Source: JBEKIK01 sp050013075 (lineage in GTDB: Bacteria; Planctomycetota; Planctomycetia; Pirellulales; Thermoguttaceae). Taken from it: a stretch of 64,000 nucleotides of DNA. The position numbers and the translations under genes are program-made. The stretch spans positions 1-64,000 of the forward strand of contig JBEKFZ010000001.1 of NCBI GenBank assembly GCA_050013075.1, written 5' to 3'. The notes below the pieces were generated by a model. The model did not search any database and was not told the DNA's origin. It saw only the letters and a list, made by a program, of their open reading frames with translations. Each line of letters begins with the position of its first letter. The stretch's first letter is position 1. Shown here in pieces: positions 8,682 through 17,776 of this stretch.

Positions 8682-9353
8682 TTAATATTCAGGTTCCAAT
8701 GGGCCGCCGTCGGGGAGCATTTCCCTCAGCGGACATTCATGGCATTTTGGTTTTGATTTATTGCAAAAATGTTTGCCGGCATATACCAGCAGGGCATGAT
8801 ATTCATTATACAACCGTACGTCCTCCGGCAGAGAGGACTGGATATAATCCTGGATTTGATGATAATCGGCGTCGAAACCGATCCAGCCGTGCCGGGCGAA
8901 GATGCGATGCGTATAGGCGTCGACCACGAATACCCCCAGGCCGCCGGCGTAGAGCAAGATGGAATCGGCCGTTTCCGGACCCACGCCGTTTACGGCCAAA
9001 AGCTCCTCGCGCAGGGTTTGCAAATCGGTCTGGAACATGGCCTCCAGCGAGCCGTGATAGCGGTTTATGATAAACTCCAACAGGCTCCGCAGGCGCCGGG
9101 CCTTGACGCGAAAATAACCCGCCGGACGCAGAAGCTCTTCAAGTTCCTCGGCCGGCGCGTTATAAAGGGCGTGAGGTTCCAGTAGATCGGCGTTGCGCAT
9201 GTTGCGGATGGCTTTTTCCACGTTCTGCCAGTTGGTGTTTTGGGTAAGCACAGCGCCGATCATGACCTCGAAGGGTGTCTGGGCCGGCCACCAGTGCTGC
9301 GGACCAAGGGCCTTTAACAAGCGGTCGTAAACTTGAAGCATCGAGCCGGGCAT
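8682..9353 (-). CDS. HhH-GPD DNA glycosylase, endonuclease III-related (MagIII-like)
   Basis: Base-excision repair protein. Visible: VLTQNTNWQNVEKAI, the helix-hairpin-helix VNGVGPETADSILLYA, and the catalytic aspartate in VVDAYTHRI. The lysine that makes Nth a lyase is replaced by glutamate (GPETAD), as in monofunctional 3-methyladenine glycosylases of the MagIII type. A C-terminal CNKSKPKCHECP cluster keeps three cysteines, and no fourth is seen, so an intact 4Fe-4S cluster is doubtful. The substrate is inferred from the family. Confidence 0.85.
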   Translation of the reverse strand: MPGSMLQVYDRLLKALGPQHWWPAQTPFEVMIGAVLTQNTNWQNVEKAIRNMRNADLLEPHALYNAPAEELEELLRPAGYFRVKARRLRSLLEFIINRYHGSLEAMFQTDLQTLREELLAVNGVGPETADSILLYAGGLGVFVVDAYTHRIFARHGWIGFDADYHQIQDYIQSSLPEDVRLYNEYHALLVYAGKHFCNKSKPKCHECPLREMLPDGGPLEPEY

Positions 9354-9595
9354 GGGAGGGATCGGGGAGCAGGGTTCAGAATTCAGAAGTAATAATTGCT
9401 ATCATTGATGATTGAATGGACGATAATAACATTCGTTTAGCCCAGTCGCTTGCGACCGGTGCAAAACCCGCAATCTCCGGGCACAAGTGTCCGGACTTAA
9501 CAAAACAATAGCATCAGGAACGTTGTGATTTTAGTGGTTTTTAATGGATTCGGATAGTTCCGAACATTTTTTAAAAATATGTGAGATTCCCGAGC

Positions 9596-10324
9596 ATGCC
9601 CGATCAAAGTACACATAATCCGTTTTATGCCCGGGCCGAAAAATACTGGGTCCAGTCGCGGCGTCCGGTGGTGAGCCTGGTTTTTATCGCCCCGCTTTTG
9701 GCGATTTACGAGGCTGGGGTGTTGATCTGGGGAGTTCAGAACGGGGCCGACGCCTGGATGCGGCAGTTTCTGGACCTTATGGGTTTCAGTCAGCATTTAT
9801 TGCTGCCGTTGTTGACCGTCTGCGTTTTACTCGGCTGGCATTACTTGTCCCATGAACCATGGCGTTTTTCCCCGGGCGTACTATCGCCCATGGTTGCCGA
9901 ATGTTTTTTGTTGGCTATATGCCTGCAAGTGGTTTTAGTTTTTCAGGGAACATTTTTGTTGTCGACGGGGCAGGCGGCCGGACCGGGCATTGCCGCTAAA
10001 ATGGTGGGATATTTAGGCGCGGGAATTTATGAAGAACTTCTGTTTCGGTTAATCCTGCTTTCGGCCACAGTGTGGCTCATCCGGCGATGGTGGACCGCGC
10101 AAAACATGAGCCTGGTGCTAGCGGTGCTGGTAAGCAGTCTTATTTTCGCCGCCGCTCATTATGTGGGCCATGCGGGCGATGTTTTTCATTGGTTCAGCTT
10201 TTTGTTTCGTTTCATGGCCGGCGTTTTTTTCTCTATCTTGTTTATTTATCGAGGCTTCGGCATCGCGGCCGGCGCACATGCCGCTTACGATATTCTGGCG
10301 ATGTTGTTTTTGAGAAGCATTTAA
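9596..10324 (+). CDS. CPBP-family intramembrane glutamic protease
   Basis: About 242 residues with six to seven hydrophobic segments. The CPBP/Abi motifs are present: YEELLFRLIL (EExxxR), FAAAHYVGH (FxxxH) and HAAYDIL (HxxxD). Members are membrane proteases related to CAAX prenyl endopeptidases; the bacterial substrate is usually unknown. ATG 9596 is chosen over the GTG at 9581. A single gene between palindrome-rich spacers. Confidence 0.9.
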   Translation: MPDQSTHNPFYARAEKYWVQSRRPVVSLVFIAPLLAIYEAGVLIWGVQNGADAWMRQFLDLMGFSQHLLLPLLTVCVLLGWHYLSHEPWRFSPGVLSPMVAECFLLAICLQVVLVFQGTFLLSTGQAAGPGIAAKMVGYLGAGIYEELLFRLILLSATVWLIRRWWTAQNMSLVLAVLVSSLIFAAAHYVGHAGDVFHWFSFLFRFMAGVFFSILFIYRGFGIAAGAHAAYDILAMLFLRSI

Positions 10325-10533
10325 ATTTGTCAAGCCGATCTTGATTGTTTTTGAGAAGCCTTTTGGTTTTTGTCAAGACGAATTTTAGCGGAATTTATTT
10401 TTTATCAAAGCGGCCTTTCTTCGAGGAAGATTTTTTAATTATAATTAGTTTCAGTTACGGACAGTTGGGCGCCGTGCCCGCGTTTGCCGTAGGCATGTTC
10501 ATTGGCTGATTAAATGGAACAGGAGTTGTCGCA

Positions 10534-11073
10534 GTGCTTACCGTACGGCCAAAAATCGCCGAGTTGGTTTTTCAGCTTTACGGTCGGCCGCTGCATCCGG
10601 AACTTTTTGAAGTATGTTGTTCCCGCACCATTGAGCGCGGCGATTATCAAGCCAAGATCGACATTACCAGCGCCGGCCACATAGTGACGTGGCGTTACGC
10701 GCGATTCACGCTCGCCGAAGTGGCCGCCTCCGCCCGGCATCCACTGCCCGAACGCCGCCGGCTGATGTCTTATCGCCTGCGCGGCCAGAGAACCGAACGC
10801 ATTATGTGTCAAGGCGGAGCGTGTTATCAGATGAGTTTTCAGCTCGAGCCCGCCGAACCCGAGGTTTTTTGGAATTTCCAGCAAGAACTCGCCCGGGACG
10901 GCCTCAGTCAAGGCATGTTGCACCGTTTCGATTCCAGCGGGCGCATGGCCCTTGGGGCGTTAAGCTATATCAACGTCGAAACCCGCGCCCGCCACATGCT
11001 GGTCCAGGCCTTCCATACCTTCCCCGACGATTATGCAATCGTAAAAAGCCAGTCGCTCTTCGAGTTGCCGTAA
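10534..11073 (+). CDS. DUF2617 family protein
   Basis: A 179-residue soluble protein resembling the DUF2617 family known mainly from planctomycetes and some actinobacteria. Conserved-looking blocks are LYGRPLHPELFEV, GGACYQMSFQLE and ARDGLSQGMLH. The GTG start is supported by aggag 8 nt upstream. The function is unknown. It contributes to the planctomycete assignment. The family name is from memory of the pattern. Confidence 0.7.
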   Translation: MLTVRPKIAELVFQLYGRPLHPELFEVCCSRTIERGDYQAKIDITSAGHIVTWRYARFTLAEVAASARHPLPERRRLMSYRLRGQRTERIMCQGGACYQMSFQLEPAEPEVFWNFQQELARDGLSQGMLHRFDSSGRMALGALSYINVETRARHMLVQAFHTFPDDYAIVKSQSLFELP

Positions 11074-11087
11074 GGAAAGGATGAAAA

Positions 11088-11195
11088 AGCGGAGAGCGGA
11101 TAATTAGGGGTGGGCAGTTTACTGCCCACTGATAACCATATACTAAAAACTGATAACTGAAAACTTGATAAAAACCGTTTGCGGTTTCGCGGGGA
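11088..11195 (-). repeat. Dispersed roughly 110-bp repeat, copy B (reverse)
   Basis: Reverse-oriented copy: gcggagagcggataattagg, palindrome tgggcagtttactgccca, ataaccata, aactgataactgaaaact, then accgtttgcggtttcgcgg. A second shortened palindrome (ggcagtgaactgcc) follows at about 11211. Confidence 0.9.
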
Positions 11196-11283
11196 TTATC
11201 TTCAGAGTGGGGCAGTGAACTGCCCACCCCTTGCGTATACTGCCCACTGCTCACCGCCCACTGTCCACTTCTTCTCTCCTGCT

Positions 11284-12087
11284 TCATTCCGCTACCGCGG
11301 CCAACTCGTGATACGCCGATTCGACCACCTCGGCGTCGATTTGGGGGAGATTCGCGCCTGCACCGGCCAGGAGCGATAGATCGGCCAATTGCGCGGCGCG
11401 GCGCGGAATGCCGTGTGTAAGCTCGTGCAATCGATCGATGGCCGACTCGGAAAAGATCGGCGAATGGCTTCCGGACTGGGCGAGCGAGGTATTTAAATAG
11501 TTCGCCGTATCCGACGGATCCCAAGGCTCCAAGTCGATGCGCAATTCGGCCAGATCAAGCAGCCGGTCGCCCAAGCGGACCATGTTTTCCCGCCGGCAGG
11601 CCAATACCGACGTCAGGCGCGCCTGGGGCGATGAGTCGTGCCGGACGAGCCGGGCTACTTGGGCAAGAACGCGATCGTCGGCGCAGTCGGCATCGTCCAG
11701 AAGAATTACCGTTTCCAATTTCTGATAATAAAATTCCGTAAGCCGATCGGTAATCGCCCGCCACAGGACGGCCGGTGATGCGGAAGGCTCGGGATTTAAT
11801 TTCAAGCCCGCCGCCAGCAACAAAAGCATTTCGGCCGGTTCAACTCCCAAAAGGCCGATCTTTACCACGGGCAGGCCGCGGCGGCGCAGTCGTTGGGCAA
11901 AGACCTCCAGCACCAGCGACTTGCCGCTGCCCGAGGCCCCCATCAACAATCCAAGCCGGCGATGGTTATCCACGAGAAATTGCAATCGGGCGAGTGCTTC
12001 CTCATGGGTCGGGCTGTGATGTAAAAATTGCACGGCCGAATCGCCCTGAAACGGCGATTCTCGCAAACCCCAATGCGATTGGTACAT
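11284..12087 (-). CDS. ExeA/MshM-like AAA ATPase
   Basis: A 267-residue ATPase starting MYQSHWGLRESPFQG, the typical opening of ExeA/GspA-type proteins. Walker A is GASGSGKS, Walker B is VILLDDAD, and a late GIPRRAAQLAD block matches the family lid. Relatives help assemble type II secretion or pilus machines, or act as transposition-type ATPases; the peptidoglycan-binding tail of true ExeA is absent. The ATG at 12087 follows an excellent SD (aaggagg). No secretion genes adjoin it, so the role is open. Confidence 0.8.
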   Translation of the reverse strand: MYQSHWGLRESPFQGDSAVQFLHHSPTHEEALARLQFLVDNHRRLGLLMGASGSGKSLVLEVFAQRLRRRGLPVVKIGLLGVEPAEMLLLLAAGLKLNPEPSASPAVLWRAITDRLTEFYYQKLETVILLDDADCADDRVLAQVARLVRHDSSPQARLTSVLACRRENMVRLGDRLLDLAELRIDLEPWDPSDTANYLNTSLAQSGSHSPIFSESAIDRLHELTHGIPRRAAQLADLSLLAGAGANLPQIDAEVVESAYHELAAVAE

Positions 12088-12254
12088 CAGTTTTCGGCCT
12101 CCTTCCATCTGGTTTATCTATACTCTGGATAATCGGGGAAGTATAGGCAAAATAAATAGCTCAAGAGATATTACTACAACCTGGTTTTTCCCGTATCATT
12201 TCTCTATTCGGTACAATCGGATAGCAAACTTGATGTACAAGGACTAAATGACAA

Positions 12255-12998
12255 ATGACGAATCGCTATTTTGTCGAGAGCCCGATTGTCGGCGAACAAG
12301 CGTCTTTGATCGGTCCCGAGGCCCATCATCTCATTAATGTGATGCGTGCGCGGCGGGGCGCTACCGTGATTTTGTTCGACGGCAGCGGCTCGGAGTTCTC
12401 GGCCCGGGTGGAGCAAGTCGGACGCAACGGCATCGAGCTAACCGTGCTTAGCCGCGAGGAGGTCGATCGGGAATTGCCTTTTGTCTTAACCCTTGGCGTG
12501 GCGTTGCCCAAGGGCGACCGGCAAAAATGGCTCGTGGAAAAGGCGGTCGAATTGGGCGTCGGCCGAGTGATCCCGTTAAAAACCCAGCGGGCCGTGGCCC
12601 AACCTGTTCAGCAGGCCCTTGATCGTCTCCGGCGATCGGTCATCGAAGCCTCGAAACAATGCGGGCGCAACCGGCTGATGGAAATCGCCGAGCCGCTTGA
12701 ATTTTCCGACTACATCGACGCAACCCGAGATCGACCCTGCCGATTGCTGGCCCATCCTCATGGCCCTCACTCTATAAAGAACTTGCCGCACGCCGCAGAC
12801 GTAGGGTGTGTGAAACACACCGATGAACATCCCCAGGACGTTTTTTTAGCCGTCGGTCCCGAAGGCGGTTTCACCAGTGAAGAAGTGGCTTTGGCAACTA
12901 AAGCCGGTTGGCGCACCGTAGACCTAGGCCCTCGCATCCTCCGCATCGAAACCGCCGCACTGCTTCTTGTGGCAATGGTCGCGGTAGGACGACTTTAA
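12255..12998 (+). CDS. rsmE: RsmE, 16S rRNA m3U1498 methyltransferase
   Basis: SPOUT-fold methyltransferase for U1498 of 16S rRNA. Visible: N-terminal PUA-like part with EAHHLINVMR, then KGDRQKWLVEKAVELGV, and the knot motifs VGPEGGFTSEE and LGPRILRIETAALL. A stretch before VGPEGG (about residues 174-192) contains an inserted palindromic word, gtgtgtgaaacacac at about 12807-12823, of a kind seen in dispersed repeats; the frame stays open. Length 247. Confidence 0.94.
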   Translation: MTNRYFVESPIVGEQASLIGPEAHHLINVMRARRGATVILFDGSGSEFSARVEQVGRNGIELTVLSREEVDRELPFVLTLGVALPKGDRQKWLVEKAVELGVGRVIPLKTQRAVAQPVQQALDRLRRSVIEASKQCGRNRLMEIAEPLEFSDYIDATRDRPCRLLAHPHGPHSIKNLPHAADVGCVKHTDEHPQDVFLAVGPEGGFTSEEVALATKAGWRTVDLGPRILRIETAALLLVAMVAVGRL

Positions 12999-13135
12999 AA
13001 GTCGTCCTACACGGAAAATTCCGGACAGTCCCCTTGCAATGGTTCCGGGCATGAGCACAATAAGATGTATGTGAATCGGCATGGACTCGGGTGCTCGGCA
13101 TCCGGGAAATCCCGGTTTGGGCTTTCTTTTCTCCT

Positions 13136-14197
13136 TTGGAGAGTACTCCAGACAATTTTCAACGCGAGGTAATCAGCATAAATTTCAAGGACCCAAAGTA
13201 TTCGCGGTACGCGCTGGTGCGCGAAATGATGGAAACCGTCGATGTAGTGCGGCGGTTTGACCCGAACCAGACGACCCAGGTGTCTCGGGAAATTCGAGCG
13301 GCCGGGCGGCTGCTACTCACGGGCGAGGGTTCCAGCCGGATCTTTCCCGCCAAGAATGCCATTCGCAAGGCGCTGGCCTGGGGACTGGACCTGGGCGTTG
13401 CGACCGAGGGCTCCCGTCAGGCGGCGCAGTACGACCTCTCGAAGTTTGCCGTATTTTGCGCGTCGAATTCCGGGCGGACGAAAGAAGTCGTGCTGCTTAT
13501 GAAGAAGCTCGCCGCCGAGGGGAATCGCCGGCGGTACGGCCTGACGGCCAATCAAGGCACGCTGCTGGAAGAGGCCGCCGAAAAAACGTTCGTTCTTACT
13601 TGCGGTTCGGAGCAGGCCGTGGCCGCCACCAAAAGCGTGGCCGAGCAGGCGCTATTTTATCAGTCGATTCTGGGCCACATCGCCGGGCGCGAGCAGACTG
13701 GCGATCCGGCCGGTCTGGCCGACAAGATTTCCCAGGCCTTGACCCTGGCCATCGATCCCGCCGTGGTCCAGAAGTGCCTTAGCGCCTCGACGATCTACTT
13801 CGCCGGATACAACGACGGCGTGGCCGAGGAACTGACGCTGAAGACCAATGAGATCACCCGCCGGAAGTCCAATTATCTCGAAGGCACGTACGCCGTGCAC
13901 GGAATCGAGGAAGTGATGGACCCCTGCGACGTTGTTTTCGTGGTCGATCCGATTGATCCGGAGATCGAAAAGTTCCAGGAGGTGCTGATTAAGGGAGTCG
14001 GTCTGACGGTGGTGGCGATTGCCGACCGCCAGACGCCGCTGCCGACGATCCGCACGCCTTCCGCCGGCGAGATGAATCCCTACGTGTATCTATGTGCCGG
14101 CTGGAATCTGCTGGTCGAGATCGGAATGGCCGCGGGGATCAATTTGGACAAGCCCCAGCGTGCACGAAAGATCGGCAACGAGATGATCACCGGTTGA
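13136..14197 (+). CDS. SIS-domain sugar isomerase (GlmS/AgaS-like)
   Basis: Two SIS domains for phosphosugar binding or isomerisation: first around LLTGEGSSRIFPAK and FCASNSGRTKEVV, second around STIYFAGYNDGVAEE. The motif CGSEQAVAATKSVAEQA is typical of GlmS-type isomerase halves. No glutaminase domain is attached. The start is uncertain: homology should begin near NFKDPKYSRY, where gaggt is followed 8 nt later by ATA (13178). The nearest conventional in-frame codons are TTG 13136 or GTG 13091. It faces the DUF4954 gene end to end. Confidence 0.85.
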   Translation: MESTPDNFQREVISINFKDPKYSRYALVREMMETVDVVRRFDPNQTTQVSREIRAAGRLLLTGEGSSRIFPAKNAIRKALAWGLDLGVATEGSRQAAQYDLSKFAVFCASNSGRTKEVVLLMKKLAAEGNRRRYGLTANQGTLLEEAAEKTFVLTCGSEQAVAATKSVAEQALFYQSILGHIAGREQTGDPAGLADKISQALTLAIDPAVVQKCLSASTIYFAGYNDGVAEELTLKTNEITRRKSNYLEGTYAVHGIEEVMDPCDVVFVVDPIDPEIEKFQEVLIKGVGLTVVAIADRQTPLPTIRTPSAGEMNPYVYLCAGWNLLVEIGMAAGINLDKPQRARKIGNEMITG

Positions 14198-14614
14198 CGC
14201 TACATATACAACACGGAGGCACGGAGGACACGGAGATCGAATAATAAAGTTTATGAAATATTATTTGCAATCATTTTTCTGATGATGGAAGAAAATATTT
14301 TAATATTTTAATTTAGGATCTCTAACAATACCCAGCCGCCCTCACCCCCGGCCCCTCTCCCGCAAGCGGGCGAGGGGAGTATTGTTAGAGTCCCTTATAG
14401 ATTTAAACACAATAATGTGTACCACGGCCAACCTTTGGTCGGTGCCCTGCTTTCAGGCAATGCCGTCAAAAATACCGAAAAAACGCTGTTTTTGAATAAG
14501 CAGTGGCACACAAAATGTTGATTGTTTTCATTTTGTCCGAAGCTTTTAGGCTTGTTCTCCGTGAACTCCGTGCCTCTGTGTTAAGAAATAGAAATTCGTG
14601 TAAGACTACCCAAT
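14198..14614. other. Convergent intergenic region with a 71-bp palindromic repeat
   Basis: No gene. A 12-bp perfect inverted repeat (14320-14331 and 14379-14390, ctctaacaatac) encloses a GC-rich core that is itself palindromic (cccctctcccgcaagcgggc). It resembles a small MITE or REP unit. The flanks contain cacggaggacacggag-type words. Confidence 0.6.
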
Positions 14615-16819
14615 TCACTGCCGTTGTTTGGCCGCGGAGACGGCATTTCGGAATGTTTCGGTCTCGCCTTGCACTAGCTTGACGAAGCTGTTTTCCTCGG
14701 CCGTGCCCACGACCGCCCGCATCTCTTCCGCGTTGCGATAGGTCGCGCGCCGGAACGGGTTCTCGTAGTCTTTCTGCCGGGTCGAGTAGACCTGGTCGCG
14801 GATGTACTCCTGAATCACCATGGCTTGATCGAGGGCGGCGTGCCACAAATCCGGCGTCAGACGTTCGACTTCAACGAGTGCCAGCAGGGTTCCGTAGGCG
14901 TGGCGCTGCTTCTCCAAGGCGTAGGCCGTCCAGAGTTCGTCGTAAGCGCGGTGGATCTCGAACCAGGAGCCGGGTTTGCCCGCCTTGATGCCGGATATCA
15001 ACTTCATGATGTCGGGGAGCGGGATTAGCTGACCGCCCAGGTTGTCCCACTCTCGCTGGCGCGGGCCGGCCAGCGCTTCGTGCATCGAGCGGAGAGTCGC
15101 CTTCGGTTCGGCTTCCAGGTAGGCCAACAGGTTCTTAACGGCATAATAGTGCAGCATCTGCCGATAAGCGTGATAGCCCTCGCGGGCCTTAAGCACCACC
15201 GTCTTGCGCCGAGAGGCCTCGACGTGCTCGCCGAGGACTTCCAACTTGGCGGTCTTTTCCGGCTCATCGCTGAGCAGTTGTCGGCCCAGGGCGATCAGAT
15301 TCTCCCGGCTGTCGTCTGCAACGGACTCGCCTTGCGCACGGAGATGCGCCTTCGCGGTCCAGAGTTCCAACAACTCCAGTGCATGGAAAAGCTCCTCCAC
15401 GGTGTCGGGTGCGAGACAGTCGAACTCGATATGCTGGACCTTGGTTTTGCGTTTGTCCCGGCTCTGGAACTTCCAAGTGTTGCGGGCCAAGGCGTACATG
15501 TTGTGCCGCCACCAGTAGGCCGGCATAATCAGCAGCCGGTCCCGCGCGGGATCGTCGCGCAAGAGTGTGAATGGTAGAGGGACGTTCAATTCACAGGGGT
15601 AGTCGCCTTTGGCCAGCAGCGTGAACGAGGCGAATCGGCAGGAGTGTTTCAGCGTGGTGCATAGTCCGGGCCAGAAACCCCGGCCGGCGCGGATCTCGCC
15701 GTCGTTCGCTCGGCTATTGTGGTTCGATCCCACGGTGGCTCCGGCGGCCAGATTGCTCTGGCCCATCAGCAAGCTGGCGATCAGGAACGAGTTGTTGTGG
15801 TGCTGCTCGTGGGCCGGGAAGATCAGGTTGTTCAACATCTCGCAGCAGGATACGGTGGAATTGTCGCCCATGAAAGAATGGATCAAACGTGCCCCGTACT
15901 TGAGGTTGCTATTCGAGCCCATGACGAATCGAACGGCCTTGCAGCCGTAGAAGATGTGGCAACCCAGCCCGACGATCCCGTTGACCAGTTCCACGCCTTC
16001 GCCGATCTGCGTGGGCTCGGCCTCGCTGGAGTTGATGGTTAGATTTTTAAGCTTGTTGGCGCCTTTGATGTAACAGTTCGGGCCGATCTTCACGTCTTTG
16101 ATGATCTGGCAGTTTTTGATGACGCAATTGTCGCCGACGGAACCGTAGAAGCCGCGCCGGGAGTCGAACTGCTTTTGGGTGATTTCGCCGAGTTTCCGCT
16201 GCAGTTGGGCGTCCTCCCGATACCGTGCCCAGAGATAGGCGTCGGCGGGAATGATGCCGTCGAAAGGCATGACCGCCCGGCCTCCCGCCTCGTTCATCAA
16301 TTCCAGCCAGATGCGCACGTCTTCCGGCTCGCCGTCTTTGATGATCCCATTGCCGAACTTGGCGTGATTGGTCGTGTTCAATTCGTCAATGTTCAAGAGG
16401 ATCACGTGGTTGCCGATGAGGTAGTGCGCCAGGTAGCGGACGTTGTGGATCGCCACGTTGTCGCCCAGATCGCAGGAAATGATCTGGCTGTTCGTGATGC
16501 CGGAAGGCACCTGAAGTTCGTGGTGCTCGAGGATCACGTGTTCGAGCCGGCCGATGCGCACCAGTCCGAAGAATTCGCAATTCTTAATCAGGTTCGGGTG
16601 GAAGGGGTCGGTGACGAATATGCTGTCCCAGTCGTCGCAGGTGACGGCATTCTTGACCAGAACTTCAATTTCGTCGGCCCGCAGATTGCGCCAATAGCCC
16701 GCGGGTTTGGATACTTGCTCGTTGCGCAGGTAATACTCATCCTTGCCCGGCGGCAAATACTCTTTGGGGATAAACTGCAGACCGAATGTTTCCGGAGGCA
16801 GGATTCTGACTTCTCGCAT
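14615..16819 (-). CDS. DUF4954 family left-handed beta-helix protein
   Basis: A protein of about 734 residues. The middle third carries hexapeptide-like repeats of a left-handed beta-helix (for example GDNCVIKNCQIIKDVKIGPN, NCYIKGANKLKNL). The C-terminal third is helical. This matches the DUF4954 family of Bacteroidetes, spirochaetes and planctomycetes. Such helices occur in sugar-nucleotide acyl- and nucleotidyl-transferases, so a role in sugar-phosphate metabolism with the convergent SIS gene is possible but unproven. MREVRILPPE at 16819 is taken as the start, 7 codons inside the longest frame. Confidence 0.8.
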   Translation of the reverse strand: MREVRILPPETFGLQFIPKEYLPPGKDEYYLRNEQVSKPAGYWRNLRADEIEVLVKNAVTCDDWDSIFVTDPFHPNLIKNCEFFGLVRIGRLEHVILEHHELQVPSGITNSQIISCDLGDNVAIHNVRYLAHYLIGNHVILLNIDELNTTNHAKFGNGIIKDGEPEDVRIWLELMNEAGGRAVMPFDGIIPADAYLWARYREDAQLQRKLGEITQKQFDSRRGFYGSVGDNCVIKNCQIIKDVKIGPNCYIKGANKLKNLTINSSEAEPTQIGEGVELVNGIVGLGCHIFYGCKAVRFVMGSNSNLKYGARLIHSFMGDNSTVSCCEMLNNLIFPAHEQHHNNSFLIASLLMGQSNLAAGATVGSNHNSRANDGEIRAGRGFWPGLCTTLKHSCRFASFTLLAKGDYPCELNVPLPFTLLRDDPARDRLLIMPAYWWRHNMYALARNTWKFQSRDKRKTKVQHIEFDCLAPDTVEELFHALELLELWTAKAHLRAQGESVADDSRENLIALGRQLLSDEPEKTAKLEVLGEHVEASRRKTVVLKAREGYHAYRQMLHYYAVKNLLAYLEAEPKATLRSMHEALAGPRQREWDNLGGQLIPLPDIMKLISGIKAGKPGSWFEIHRAYDELWTAYALEKQRHAYGTLLALVEVERLTPDLWHAALDQAMVIQEYIRDQVYSTRQKDYENPFRRATYRNAEEMRAVVGTAEENSFVKLVQGETETFRNAVSAAKQRQ

Positions 16820-17075
16820 GTGTTGGCCCTTTCTCGGCAAATGCGGGTTCGCGGGCAGGACTTGCGCCGACCAGTATAGACCACATTATTATGGTGACAT
16901 GGGGGGAATTCCGGAAGAGCCTGCCAGACCTTATCTCCAAGAGTTTGCCCGAGAATCAAGCCGGTCGAGGGGGGCCTCAGCCATAAATGGTGGGTTGCAG
17001 ATCGACTCGCCCAACTTGCTAAACCCAATGCCGGTTAATAAAATGAATTTTACCAATATCCGAGATGTCGCAATT

Positions 17076-17113
17076 GCCGGAGTGGCGGAATGGCAGACGC
17101 GCTGGACTCAAAA
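17076..17113 (+). repeat. attL: 5'-half tRNA-Leu fragment
   Basis: Thirty-eight bases identical to the start of tRNA-Leu(CAA) at 41675, covering acceptor 5' strand, D arm, anticodon 5' strand and loop (ctcaaaa). Identity stops exactly after the loop: tccag in the intact gene, gttgc here. It is a pseudo-tRNA left by integration and should still have the original host promoter upstream. Confidence 0.93.
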
Positions 17114-17776
17114 GTTGCTCACTAAAAAATTGTCGTAAGTCGTTATTTATCAATGCGAAATGACGCGGCATTCACTTCACGATGTCCCTGATTTTTTGCG
17201 TCTTTTTTCTTTTTTCGCGGCGGTTCCAGGGACAAGCAGGGACAAGCTTTACGATAAGATTGTAAAGTGCGTTCCTAAAATCGTATCCTGGCTGAAGGAG
17301 GCTTTTTGTTGTAACCGGTTGCAATTGGTGGCATCTAGCGGTTGCCAGCGCACGCCGGTTGCGCGCGGAAAATCAATAGACTTATTGATTTGGAAACATT
17401 CAATCCAAAATTGTTCTCCCTTCAATTCGATCCGTCAAGGAGTTAAATGAATGTGGTGCGCCAACTCGTTCTGATTGTCTATTATGGATCAGTGTATTCT
17501 CATTTGTTCTTAATATCCTCCGACTAAGCCGGCGGCCAAAAAGCCGACTTGAACAAATCGGACGATCTGCTATAGTATACGCAAGTCCACATAATGGAAG
17601 TGCTATGCACAATCCACATGAAGCAGGAGTAGTCTGATGTTCTTGGCTGAAGAGCGCTACGAAGAATATCTGCCGCGACATTCACCGCTGTTTCGGCCTT
17701 CCCGATCATCCTGGCGAAAGTTTAACTTCGTCATGTGTATATATTACCATCTTCCCACCGCGTTGGGTTGAGCATC
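17114..17776. other. attL-proximal non-coding arm with repeated gggaca words
   Basis: No convincing gene. At 17223-17247 the sequence gttccagggacaagcaggga continues with another gacaag, closely matching 41582-41607 at the other end of the element; an inverted gtccctg lies at 17184-17190. These are candidate integrase arm-binding sites. Small open frames here show no family likeness. Confidence 0.5.

Noticed and set aside
16175..16879. 234-codon plus-strand frame over DUF4954
   Set aside because: Antisense shadow of the DUF4954 gene, which has clear beta-helix repeats on the other strand.
17076..17160. Intact tRNA-Leu
   Set aside because: The 3' strand of the anticodon stem, variable arm and T arm are missing; only the 5' half is present.
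17160..17450. 96-codon frame near attL
   Set aside because: No SD, no domain, crosses the repeated gggaca words; more likely non-coding arm.
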